From: Allostella sp. ATCC 35155
GTDB lineage: Bacteria; Pseudomonadota; Alphaproteobacteria; ATCC43930; Allostellaceae
Reading direction: 5' to 3'
DNA length: 64,000 nt
Assembly (NCBI GenBank): GCA_006738865.1
Contig: AP019701.1
Location: 1,050,001 to 1,114,000 of the forward strand
The notes under the pieces were generated by a model. It ran no database searches. It saw only the letters and a list, made by a program, of their open reading frames with translations, and was not told the origin of the DNA. The position numbers and the translations under genes were made by a program. Shown in pieces: positions 1-7,587 of the stretch. How positions within the stretch are numbered: position 1 is the first letter of the stretch; each line of letters begins with the position of its first letter.

Positions 1-786
1 CTGGACGAACCGCAGCAGCTTGGCCTGCAGCCCCAGATCCATCTCGGCCAGCTCGTCGAGGAAGAGCGTGCCGGCGTTCGCCTGGCTGGCCGCGCCGTCC
101 CGGTCGGCGGTGGCACCGGTGAAGGCCCCCTTCACATGGCCGAATATCTCGCTCTCGAGCAGATCGCGCGGGATGGCCGCGCAGTTGAGCGCGACGAACG
201 GCCGAGCCTTGCGCGGACTCATCTGGTGCACGGCTTCCGCGCAAAGCTCCTTGCCGGTACCGCTCTCTCCGGTGATGAACACGGTGGCGCGGCTGCCGGC
301 GGCGCTCTCGATCGTGCGGTACACGGTCTGCATGGGCAGCGACGCGCCGATCATCCGGGCGAACCGGTCCCGCCCGAAGGTCTCCTCGTAGGTCTCGACG
401 ATGTCGACCAGGCGCTGCCGCTCGAGCGCGTTGCGCAGGGTCACCGTCAACCGGTCGGCGGTGAACGGCTTGACGATGAAGTCCCGGGCGCCGTGCTGCA
501 TCGCCTCGACCGCGGTCTTCAGCGAGCCGTGGGCAGTGATCACGATCACCGAACAGTTGAGGTTGCCCTGGTTGATCTCCTTGAGGATGTCCATGCCCGC
601 CATGTCCGGCAGGTTGAGATCGAGGAGGATCGCGGCGGGCGCATCGCGCCGCAGGACCATCAGCGCATCGGTGCCACGCTGCACCGTCTTCAACTCGATC
701 GGTTCGCGGCGCAGATAGTCGGCATAGAGGTCGGCCAGCGACGGCGTGTCCTCGACCAGAAGCACCAGCGGCCTGCGTTGCGGCAT
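1..786 (-). CDS. LuxO/SypG-like sigma-54-dependent response regulator (3' end outside window)
   Basis: NtrC-family activator: a phosphorylated receiver controls an AAA+ ATPase that opens sigma-54 RNA polymerase promoters. The first 262 residues are visible. Residues 1-125 are a REC domain with acceptor Asp in ILLDLNLPD and the Lys of VKPF. The AAA+ domain follows with Walker A GESGTGKE, the sigma-54 contact loop GAFTGA and Walker B TLFLDEL. The C-terminal half and the DNA-binding helix lie beyond position 1. Start is the ATG at 786, reading MPQRRPLVLLVEDTPSLADL, which fits the short LuxO N terminus. It lies 80 bp downstream of the CpsD-like gene on the same strand, the position sypG has relative to sypA-D in Vibrio fischeri (family knowledge). 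The six sigma-54-like elements in this locus make it the probable local activator (inference). Confidence 0.9.
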   Translation of the reverse strand, partial: MPQRRPLVLLVEDTPSLADLYADYLRREPIELKTVQRGTDALMVLRRDAPAAILLDLNLPDMAGMDILKEINQGNLNCSVIVITAHGSLKTAVEAMQHGARDFIVKPFTADRLTVTLRNALERQRLVDIVETYEETFGRDRFARMIGASLPMQTVYRTIESAAGSRATVFITGESGTGKELCAEAVHQMSPRKARPFVALNCAAIPRDLLESEIFGHVKGAFTGATADRDGAASQANAGTLFLDELAEMDLGLQAKLLRFVQ

Positions 787-866
787 TACGGGACGGTCCC
801 TGTGCTGTCGTTCCCTTGCCCTCGAATCATAGGTCCGGAAATGCGGCTGCGATAGGTCAGGTCCGT

Positions 867-1574
867 TCAGATGCGTACGTTGAGCAGGGTCGAGCGGGCG
901 AGCCGTCGGCGCAGGCTCGCCATCATCCCGGGGACGACGCGGTCCAGCCGGTGCGTCTCCCGCGTCAGTTCATCGGCGAGACGCGGCTGGTGCCGGTCGT
1001 TGAGGACCGCGCCGGCGATCTCCGCCCCCTGGTCGCGAAGCCGCCGGCCCGCTGCGGCGACCGTCGTGTCCGGCGTGCGACCGGCAAGGACGACCAGGAT
1101 CGCCCCATCCGTCGCGGCCGCCGCGATCGGCGCCGGAATCAGAGTTTCGCGCGCGACCGTGACGGGTGCGGTGTCGAATATGACCACCGCATGCCCCGCG
1201 ACCCACCGTGCCACCTGCTGACGCAGTGCGCCGGTCTCCCGGAAGGTCGGCGAAATCTCGCCGAGCGGCGCGGTCAGGACCGACAGTCCGGTGCGTGGGA
1301 ACCGAGCCAGTGCGCCTTCGGCCGAATCCTCGAGCGGCTGCCAGTGGCGGCGAGGCAGCGCCAGCCGATCGCCGACCGACGGGGCGCCCAGATTGAGGTC
1401 GACAAGCAGGCTCGGGCGCCCGCCGGCCGCACAGCGACGGGCCAGCGCATAGGCGAGCGTCGAGACGCCTTCCCCGGGAAGCGCGGCGGTCACGGCGATG
1501 GAACGCATGCCCTGCGCTACGGTGCGGACATAGATGTCCTCCACCGCGGGGTTGTGGATCGGCAGCGGGATCAC
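867..1574 (-). CDS. CpsD/BY-kinase-like P-loop ATPase with degenerate Walker A
   Basis: A 235-residue cytoplasmic P-loop protein of the MinD/CpsD fold that would partner the Wzz-like protein and exporter. Visible are a Walker A region ALPGEGVSTLA, a Walker A' strand SLLVDLNLGAPS and a Walker B strand AVVIFDTAPV. The invariant Walker A lysine is replaced by Val (GEGVST rather than GEGKST). The C terminus ends LLNVRI with no tyrosine cluster, so tyrosine autokinase activity is doubtful. The GTG start at 1574 overlaps the stop of the exporter gene as GTGA, indicating translational coupling. Family members normally keep the lysine; here the protein may be a structural or regulatory subunit (inference). 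It matches the position of SypD in syp-type loci. Confidence 0.8.
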   Translation of the reverse strand: MIPLPIHNPAVEDIYVRTVAQGMRSIAVTAALPGEGVSTLAYALARRCAAGGRPSLLVDLNLGAPSVGDRLALPRRHWQPLEDSAEGALARFPRTGLSVLTAPLGEISPTFRETGALRQQVARWVAGHAVVIFDTAPVTVARETLIPAPIAAAATDGAILVVLAGRTPDTTVAAAGRRLRDQGAEIAGAVLNDRHQPRLADELTRETHRLDRVVPGMMASLRRRLARSTLLNVRI

Positions 1575-3694
1575 AGCCGCCCCACGAGCGCGAAGATCGA
1601 GAGGATCGACACCGCGTCCCGCACCCCGTCCATGAAGATGCGCCAGTCGCTCTGGCTCACGTTCGGGACATAGACCGTGTCCCCCGCGCGGATGATCGGC
1701 ATGCGGCTGGCATCCCCCTTCTTGGCGAAGGCGATGAGGTCGAACGTACGCGCCTGTTCGCCGTCGAGCGCGAAGTTCACCACCACGATCTTCTCCTGGT
1801 AGGCATCGCCGGTCGGGCCGCCCGCCTCGGCCAGCAGGTCGAGGATGCTCATGCCGTCCGTGAACCGGTAGCGCCCGGGCTTCCCGACCGAACCCAGCAC
1901 GCGCACCGTCTCGCTCGCCGCTTCGTCGATCCACTGCCGGTTCTTCTCCGGCACGAAGATGACGTCGCCGGGGACGACCGCGGGGATGAGGCGCTCGTCG
2001 CCGGTCTCGAAATAGAGGGCGAGGTTCAGCTTGCTCACCTTGGCCCCGTCGCCGTTGCGGTGCGAGACGCGGATGTTGTGGATATCGGCGTTGCCGGTGG
2101 GGCCGTCGGCGGCGGCGAGGATGTCGAGGAAGCGCACCGTGTCGTCGAACGCATAGCGACCGGGCTTGCCGACCTGGCCCATGATGTAGATGGAACGGTC
2201 CGACGCCTGGCGGGTCCACTGCGCCTTGTTGTCGTTCGGCTCGGCCGGGAGCTCCGGAACGATGATCGAGGAGCCGCCCTTCAGCCGGGGCAACCGGTCG
2301 AGACTGCCGCCCTTCTTGAGGAAGGCGGCCATGTCCCATGTCGTCGGGCGCGCATTGCCGCCCTCGCCGTCGACGAGGATCTGGACGCGGCTCGTATCGG
2401 CGCGCTCGGTGGGACCGCCGGCATGGGCGACGATGTCGAGGATCGACATCTCGCCCGACCATTCGTAGCGGCCGGGGTTCTTGACCGCTCCCATGATCCG
2501 GATCGAACGGTTGGGGGCAATCTTGAGCCAGGACTGATCGGTGCCGTTGGTCTGGCTCTTCTCCGAAACGAAGATGGCGTCGCCGGGCTGCAGGCGGGGC
2601 AGCGAGCCCTTCGTGGGGTTCTCGACATAGGCCTGGAGATTGAACCGCTGGACCGATCCATCGGCCTTCATCACGCGCACCGTACGGGTGTCGGCGAAGC
2701 GGGTTGGCCCGCCGGCGTTCGCGAGAATGTCCAGGAACGAAGCCCCCTTCTTCGTCTCGAAGGCACCGGGCTTGAAGACCTCGCCCATGACGTAGACGAC
2801 ATGCGCGCCCATCCGGATTTCCTCGACCTCCTTGGGGACGAAGATCGTGGCCCCGGCCGTGATCTGCGGCAGCAGGTTCTTGTCGCCGCTGTCGAGGTAG
2901 CGCTTGAGGTTGAAGACCGCGGGCTGGCTGCCGCTGATGATCCGGATCTGCTCGACGGCCGCATACCGGGTGACGCCGCCGGCGCGCATGATGAGATCGA
3001 CGACCGACGATCCGGGTCGGAAGGCGAACGAGCCGGCCGACTGCACCTCGCCGAACACCTTGACCGAGTTGCGGTCGTCGGCGGCGTCGCCGGCCTGCGC
3101 CAGGGTCCGTGCGTCGAGCTCGACCTGGACGTTGCCGACCAGCGGTGAGACCGGGACGAAGATGGTGTCGAGCGGCTGCAGCACCGGCAGGAGGTTGCCG
3201 TCGCCAGTGTCGAGGTACTTCTTGTAGTCGAAGACGATCGTCCGCTTGCCGCGGCGCAGCTGCATCCGGTCGAGCTGCGCACCCTGCTGCAGCCCGCCTG
3301 CGGCGTTCAGCGCCTGCTGCACGCCGGCACTCCCCGGAAGATCGATCGAGCCCGGCTGCTTGACATAGCCCAGCACTGTCACCGACAGCCGGCGCTCCCT
3401 CAGCACCAGGTCGAAATGCCCGAGGTCGCGATAGATCCGGGCCATGGCCGCGGCCACCTTCTTCCGGGCCTCCGGCAGCGGCAGGCCGGCGATCGTCACC
3501 TGACCGGCCTCGGGTACCTCGATCCGCCCGTCACGATCGATCTGGACCGGCTTGTTGAGGCTGTCCTCACCCGGCAGCGTGACGACGACGATGTCGCCGA
3601 CCTGGAGCACCGGGACTTCGGCGGCGGTGGCGGGGGCCACCTGGACGAGGACGATGGCGGCCGCCAGGCAGGCGGCGAGGAGCTTGCGGAGCAT
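1571..3694 (-). CDS. Polysaccharide export protein, Poly_export plus multiple SLBB domains
   Basis: A 707-residue outer-membrane or periplasmic exporter of the Wza/SypC type. Residues 1-24 are a Sec signal peptide ending ATAAE. The Poly_export domain follows (LQVGDIVVVTLPGEDSLNKP through GHFDLVLRERRLSVTVLG). Then come repeated SLBB/ubiquitin-like modules, each with a phrase such as GEVFKPGAFETKKGASFLDI, GAVKNPGRYEW, GQVGKPGRYAF or GSVGKPGRYRF and a closing VPGDVIFVPE-type strand. This is about five modules, many more than in Wza. There is no lipobox, unlike classical Wza. The protein ends in a hydrophobic stretch (VSILSIFALVGRL) that may anchor it. It lies in an operon downstream of the STAS and lipoprotein genes. 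Confidence 0.9.
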   Translation of the reverse strand: MLRKLLAACLAAAIVLVQVAPATAAEVPVLQVGDIVVVTLPGEDSLNKPVQIDRDGRIEVPEAGQVTIAGLPLPEARKKVAAAMARIYRDLGHFDLVLRERRLSVTVLGYVKQPGSIDLPGSAGVQQALNAAGGLQQGAQLDRMQLRRGKRTIVFDYKKYLDTGDGNLLPVLQPLDTIFVPVSPLVGNVQVELDARTLAQAGDAADDRNSVKVFGEVQSAGSFAFRPGSSVVDLIMRAGGVTRYAAVEQIRIISGSQPAVFNLKRYLDSGDKNLLPQITAGATIFVPKEVEEIRMGAHVVYVMGEVFKPGAFETKKGASFLDILANAGGPTRFADTRTVRVMKADGSVQRFNLQAYVENPTKGSLPRLQPGDAIFVSEKSQTNGTDQSWLKIAPNRSIRIMGAVKNPGRYEWSGEMSILDIVAHAGGPTERADTSRVQILVDGEGGNARPTTWDMAAFLKKGGSLDRLPRLKGGSSIIVPELPAEPNDNKAQWTRQASDRSIYIMGQVGKPGRYAFDDTVRFLDILAAADGPTGNADIHNIRVSHRNGDGAKVSKLNLALYFETGDERLIPAVVPGDVIFVPEKNRQWIDEAASETVRVLGSVGKPGRYRFTDGMSILDLLAEAGGPTGDAYQEKIVVVNFALDGEQARTFDLIAFAKKGDASRMPIIRAGDTVYVPNVSQSDWRIFMDGVRDAVSILSIFALVGRL

Positions 3695-3698
3695 GGCG

Positions 3699-4100
3699 TC
3701 AATCCTGGGGACGGGCCGCTAGGGCCGGGGGCTTGGATGCGGGCGTCTGGCGCTGCGCGAGCTCGGTCAGAACCTCGTCGAGCATCCGCTCGACGCGGGC
3801 GAGTCCGACCGCGGCGTCGTCATCGAGGCCGCCTGCGAGTTCTCGGCGGGCGCGGTCGAGGGCCGTGCCGGCCTGATGCAGCGCGGCCGGCCGGTAGCGC
3901 AGGCCGTCGCCGGCGCGCAGCCGGGCGAGACTGGCCGCTGCGCGATCGATCCGCCCGGGGAGCCCGTCGATGGCGATCGCGGGCGCCGCCGGCCGGGGGC
4001 GGCCGCTGCCGGATGCTTCCGGCGGCCAGGAACTGCAGGCCGCGAGCAGAATGCCCACGGCCATAAGGCAGCCCGGAATCTCGAGGAACCGCGCAGTCAT
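3699..4100 (-). CDS. Small lipoprotein in the export operon
   Basis: A 133-residue predicted lipoprotein of unknown function. A type II signal peptide with lipobox LLAAC places the lipidated Cys near residue 22. A short Pro/Gly-rich linker follows, then an Ala/Arg/Leu-rich helical region containing ALHQAGTALDRARRELAGG and AVGLARVERMLDEVLTELA. This resembles the helical DUF4398-type lipoproteins, but the match is weak. The ATG at 4100 overlaps the STAS stop (TGATG); a GTG one codon earlier at 4103 is also possible. The gene ends 4 bp before the exporter start. Its position between STAS and SLBB exporter corresponds to sypB, which in Vibrio is an OmpA-family protein. An assembly accessory role is inference. 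Confidence 0.7.
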   Translation of the reverse strand: MTARFLEIPGCLMAVGILLAACSSWPPEASGSGRPRPAAPAIAIDGLPGRIDRAAASLARLRAGDGLRYRPAALHQAGTALDRARRELAGGLDDDAAVGLARVERMLDEVLTELAQRQTPASKPPALAARPQD

Positions 4101-4456
4101 CACGCAGCCGCCGCGAAGACTGGGCTCGGACGCTGCTCCTGCCGCTCATCCGCCTGCATGGGAATGATGCGATCCAGGCGGAGCATGCGGAGAAGGTCCA
4201 GCGGCTGGCCGCCGACACCGGCGAGCATCAGCCGGCAACCGCGCGCGGCGAGCCGCTTGTAGAGGAACACCAGCGCGCCGATGCCCGAGGAGTCGAGGAG
4301 TTCGGTCTGGGAGAGGTCGACCAGCACGTCGCCGGTCGCCTCGTTCGCCAGCCGCTCCAGCCGCGGGCGGATATCGCTCATCTGCATCGGGTCGATCTCC
4401 CCGGCGAGCTGGATCCGGGTCGGCTGGCTGTACGCGAGGCGAAGAGGGCGGCTCAT
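4100..4456 (-). CDS. STAS-domain protein (SypA / anti-anti-sigma-like)
   Basis: A 118-residue single-domain STAS protein. It has the typical beta-alpha order with TRIQLAGEIDPMQM, VLVDLSQTELLDSSGIGALVFLYKRL and a C-terminal CRLMLAGV strand and helix. The conserved DSSG contains the serine that is phosphorylated in anti-anti-sigma factors and in SypA of Vibrio fischeri (family knowledge). The start at 4456 (MSRPLRLAY) is favoured by an upstream GGAG; an ATG further upstream would add 15 unrelated residues. It is the first gene of the exporter operon and sits 41 bp downstream of a sigma-54-like element. No cognate kinase or phosphatase (SypE or RsbW type) is visible. It probably switches polysaccharide production at protein level (inference). 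Confidence 0.85.
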   Translation of the reverse strand: MSRPLRLAYSQPTRIQLAGEIDPMQMSDIRPRLERLANEATGDVLVDLSQTELLDSSGIGALVFLYKRLAARGCRLMLAGVGGQPLDLLRMLRLDRIIPMQADERQEQRPSPVFAAAA

Positions 4457-4497
4457 GGCAAGGCTCCGATCGTTGGTGTGTCCGTGCCCTACCGATC

Positions 4498-4512
4498 GCA
4501 ACCTCCGTTCCG
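4498..4512 (-). promoter_or_regulatory. Sigma-54 (-24/-12) promoter for the STAS-exporter operon
   Basis: On the minus strand the sequence reads CGGAACG, four bases, then TTGC, with ten bases between the invariant GG and GC. It matches TGGCACG-N4-TTGC at 5 of 7 plus 4 of 4 positions. The -12 end lies 41 bp before the STAS ATG. It is one of six such elements heading transcription units of this locus. Confidence 0.6.
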
Positions 4513-4612
4513 CCCCATCCTCGGATTATAATCCTTATAAATCAGTGTGTTGTCGGATTGTGGCCGCGCATCGCCGCGCGGCTCCATGCAAATCGCAAGG
4601 CAAGAAACGAGA

Positions 4613-4634
4613 ACGGCCCCATTGCTGGGGCCGT
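4613..4634 (-). terminator. Hairpin terminator after the sugar transferase operon
   Basis: Perfect 8-bp arms (ACGGCCCC and GGGGCCGT) around a 6-base loop lie 24 bp beyond the sugar transferase stop. On the minus strand they are followed by a moderately T-rich run (TCTCGTTTCTTG). This fits the end of the transcript that starts near 9797. The remainder of 4513-4657 shows no gene. Confidence 0.6.
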
Positions 4635-4657
4635 CTCTTGCGAACTGCGTTGCGGGT

Positions 4658-5317
4658 CTACTGGCCGCGTCGCCCGACCATCATGCCGACGGTCCGGACG
4701 GCGATGGCGCATTCCAGGCCGAGCCAATGGAGCGGTCGGGTCAACGCCAACGCATAGGCGTGATCGAAAAGCAACTTGCGGCGCACGTCCTCGATGGTCT
4801 CGTCATAGCCCTGGCTGACCTGGGCGAAGCCGGTGATGCCGGGGCGGATTCCGTAGGTCCGTTCGGCGTAGAACGGGATCGCCTGGTCGAGGCGATGGCA
4901 GATGCCCGGTCGCTCCGGGCGCGGACCGATCAGCGACATGTCGCCGGCCAGGACGTTGAAGAGCTGCGGCAGCTCGTCGAGGCGGGTCTTGCGCAGGAAG
5001 CGCCCGACGCGGGTGACCCGGGGATCGTTCTTCGTCGCCCAGACGGCGCCGGTCCGGGTCTCGGCGTCGACCCGCATCGAGCGGAACTTGTTCATGAGGA
5101 AGAGTTCGGTCCGGTCGGGCAGGGCCCGACCGATGCGGAGCTGACGGAAGACGATCGGCCCGGGCGAGTCGATGCGGATCGCGAGCGCGATCAGCGGCCA
5201 TAGCGGCAGAGTGACGGCGAGACCGACAAGGGCTCCGACGATGTCGAGCGTCCGCTTGGCGATGCGGACACTGACGGGGACGTAGTTCGGAGCCGGCTCG
5301 AACGCGGCAATGGACAT
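4658..5317 (-). CDS. Initiating undecaprenyl-phosphate sugar phosphotransferase (ExoY/SypR type)
   Basis: Transfers the first sugar phosphate from a nucleotide sugar to undecaprenyl phosphate at the inner membrane, priming repeat-unit synthesis. This is a 219-residue short form of the bacterial sugar transferase family. It has one membrane segment at about residues 25-48 ([19 protein letters not shown]) and then the hallmark stretches [44 protein letters not shown] and [14 protein letters not shown]. It lacks the N-terminal multi-TM domain of WbaP. The start at 5317 has a strong GAGGAGG Shine-Dalgarno sequence upstream. It is the last gene of the operon headed by the OmpA-like lipoprotein, 14 bp after the GT2 gene. 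Confidence 0.92.
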   Translation of the reverse strand: MSIAAFEPAPNYVPVSVRIAKRTLDIVGALVGLAVTLPLWPLIALAIRIDSPGPIVFRQLRIGRALPDRTELFLMNKFRSMRVDAETRTGAVWATKNDPRVTRVGRFLRKTRLDELPQLFNVLAGDMSLIGPRPERPGICHRLDQAIPFYAERTYGIRPGITGFAQVSQGYDETIEDVRRKLLFDHAYALALTRPLHWLGLECAIAVRTVGMMVGRRGQ

Positions 5318-5331
5318 GATATGTCTCCTCC

Positions 5332-6516
5332 TCAGACGCGGATGGGGGTGCCGGCGGCCGGCCCGGCAGCGCGTCGCCAGGCGGTCCGGTCCTGGCCGGC
5401 GAGATAGCGAAGGGCGCCCGTCAGTGCGGCGGCGTGGCCGGCGACGAGATAGGCGAGGGGATCGAGCCGGCGCAGCGCCCGCGCTTCCGGCAGGGCGAGG
5501 CGCAGCAGCGCGGCCGCATAGGCGGCGACCTGGACCGCCAGCAGGCCCGCGAACGTCGCGGCGGCGGGGGCAAGCACGGCACTGCCGCACAAGGCCGCCA
5601 GCATCGCGAACGGCATGCCGGGGCGCAGCACCTTGCCCGAGGCGAAGACGAAGGCGGTCCAGCCGTAGCGCGGATGGAGCAGGCGGCGCAGCCGGATCGC
5701 CTGCTGCAGGTTGCCGGCGCCGATGCGCCGGCGGCGGCGGCGGTCGGTCGCCGCATCGGCGCATTCGAGCTCGGTCGCCATCGCATCCGGGCGATAGAGG
5801 GCCCGATACCCGCGCGCGACGATCTCCATCGGCAGTACGAAGTCGTCGTTGATCGTGTCGGGCGGGAGCGGGGCCGCGAGGCGGCGACGCACGGCGTACA
5901 GGGCTCCGTGCGCGCCGATCGCGCCGCCGAGACGGGCCTCGAGCGTCTTCAGGCGGGTCTGGTAGCGCCAGTATGCGGCCTCGCCGGCGCTGCCGGGGCG
6001 AACCAGCCGATAGCCCCCGGACACGACGCCGACACGCGGATCGGTGAACGGCGCGACGAGCCGGCGAACCGCGTCGGGTTCGACCATGGCGGAAGCATCG
6101 GTCAGGACGGCGATCTCGCCCGCGAGCGTCGGCAGGAAGCGGTTGAGGACGGCGACCTTGCCGACATTCTCGTCCAGCACCACGAGGCGCGCCGGGAATC
6201 CGGGACCAGCATCGCGGATGGCGGCAGCCGCGAGCTCGGCCGTCATATCGCGGGAGCCGTCGGAGACGATCAGGATATCGAGCCGGTCGCGCGGATAGTC
6301 GAGCCGCGACAGGTTCTCGATCTTGGCAACGATGACCGCCGCTTCGTCGTGTGCCGGCACCAGCACGCCGACCGATGGCAACGGGCCGGCCGGTGGCGGG
6401 TTCGGCTCGCCTCGCAAGGCTGCAATGCGGCGCAGCAGCGGCGGGAAGAGGACATGATGATAGACGACGAGCACCGCCGCGACGAGGGTGGCGCCGGCGA
6501 GTAGGTCTTGCAGCAT
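5332..6516 (-). CDS. Membrane family-2 glycosyltransferase
   Basis: A 394-residue processive-type or membrane-attached GT2. One N-terminal TM (LLAGATLVAAVLVVYHHVLF) precedes the GT-A domain with SVGVLVPAHDE, LDILIVSDGS (nucleotide-binding Asp), VLTDAS (DXD-like) and the acceptor-side NDDFVLPM. The QxxRW-equivalent region reads RIGAGNLQQAIRL. Three to four hydrophobic C-terminal segments follow (AMLAALCGSAVLAPAAATF and later). The architecture is that of inner-membrane glycosyltransferases adding sugars to lipid-linked intermediates. The start at 6516 (MLQDLLAG) sits 15 bp after the GT4 gene. Donor and acceptor cannot be read from sequence. Confidence 0.85.
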   Translation of the reverse strand: MLQDLLAGATLVAAVLVVYHHVLFPPLLRRIAALRGEPNPPPAGPLPSVGVLVPAHDEAAVIVAKIENLSRLDYPRDRLDILIVSDGSRDMTAELAAAAIRDAGPGFPARLVVLDENVGKVAVLNRFLPTLAGEIAVLTDASAMVEPDAVRRLVAPFTDPRVGVVSGGYRLVRPGSAGEAAYWRYQTRLKTLEARLGGAIGAHGALYAVRRRLAAPLPPDTINDDFVLPMEIVARGYRALYRPDAMATELECADAATDRRRRRRIGAGNLQQAIRLRRLLHPRYGWTAFVFASGKVLRPGMPFAMLAALCGSAVLAPAAATFAGLLAVQVAAYAAALLRLALPEARALRRLDPLAYLVAGHAAALTGALRYLAGQDRTAWRRAAGPAAGTPIRV

Positions 6517-6531
6517 CGGATGCTCCGGGGC

Positions 6532-7587
6532 TCAGGCAGTGTAGAGGCGGCGATAGGCACCGACCGTCTGCCGCAGGTCGGCGACACGGGTGACGAAGTC
6601 GCGGCCGGCGTGTGCCGGGCCGGCGGCGAGCGCATCGCGCAGCGCGGCGGTCAGACGGGCCTGGTCGTCGCTGGGGACGAGCCGCCCCGTCGAAGGGCAC
6701 AGGCTCTCCCGCGTGCCGCCGACGTCGGTGGCGACCACGGGCCGGCCACAGGCCTGCGCCTCCAGCGGCGCGATCGGCAAGCCCTCCGCCAGGGAGGGCA
6801 GGCAGAAGACATCGACCGCGCGATAGAAGGCTGGCATGTCGCCGACCGGTCCGAGGAAGCGGACACGGTCGGCGATGCCGAGGCTGCGCGCCCGCTCCTC
6901 CAGTTCGGCCCGAAGGGAGCCGTCGCCCGCGATGGCGATGGTCACGCCCGGCAGGCCGGTGGCGGCGTCGATCAGGCGGCCGATGCCCTTGACCGGCTCC
7001 AGTCGCGCGGCCGTGCCGACGATCGGCACCTCTCCGGGGAGGCCGAGGCAGCGGCGCGCCGCGTTCCGCTCGCCGGGGACGAAGCGGTCGAGGGAGATGC
7101 CGTTGCGGACGATCGTCGGCCGGGCGCCGGGAACGGTGCGGCGCACGCCCTCCGCCACCGCGGAAGACACGGCGACAAGGCGCGGCCGGACGGTGGCCAG
7201 CAGGGCCGCGACCAGCCGGCGGCGGGCGGGGCTCGCCAGGTGCCAGGCGTCATGCTCGGTATGGACGATCCGGCGGACGCCGGCCAGGCGGGCTGCGATC
7301 CCGCCATAGAGCAGGGGGCCGACATGGTGCGTGTGCACCGCCGCCGGCCGCCAGCGACGCAGCAGGGTCCGGAGGCGCAGGAGCGTGGCCGGCGACATTC
7401 CGCCCGGCTTGTCCAGGAACTCCAGCCGGTCCGCGACACCGCGCAGCCGGGGCCAGGCGTCCAGTGCCCCGTCCCGGCTGCCTTCCAGCGCGACCAGGCG
7501 GCCGTCGCCGGATTCCAGGAGGTCGAGCGCGAGCGTTTCGATCCCGCCCGGGCGAAGGTGCTGAACGACGAGAGCGAACGCGATCAC
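6532..7587 (-). CDS. Family-4 (GT-B) glycosyltransferase
   Basis: A 351-residue cytosolic GT4. The N-terminal Rossmann half has the acceptor loop LRPGGIETLALDLLES and a VHTHHVGPLLYGG strand-loop. The C-terminal half has VGTAARLEPVKGIGRLIDA and IAGDGSLRAELEERA. The donor-binding E-x7-E motif is EGLPIAPLEA, followed by GRPVVATDVGGTRE. The GTG start at 7587 overlaps the stop of the Wzz-like gene (GTGA), so translation is coupled. It probably adds one sugar of the polysaccharide repeat; sugar specificity is unknown. Confidence 0.88.
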   Translation of the reverse strand: MIAFALVVQHLRPGGIETLALDLLESGDGRLVALEGSRDGALDAWPRLRGVADRLEFLDKPGGMSPATLLRLRTLLRRWRPAAVHTHHVGPLLYGGIAARLAGVRRIVHTEHDAWHLASPARRRLVAALLATVRPRLVAVSSAVAEGVRRTVPGARPTIVRNGISLDRFVPGERNAARRCLGLPGEVPIVGTAARLEPVKGIGRLIDAATGLPGVTIAIAGDGSLRAELEERARSLGIADRVRFLGPVGDMPAFYRAVDVFCLPSLAEGLPIAPLEAQACGRPVVATDVGGTRESLCPSTGRLVPSDDQARLTAALRDALAAGPAHAGRDFVTRVADLRQTVGAYRRLYTA

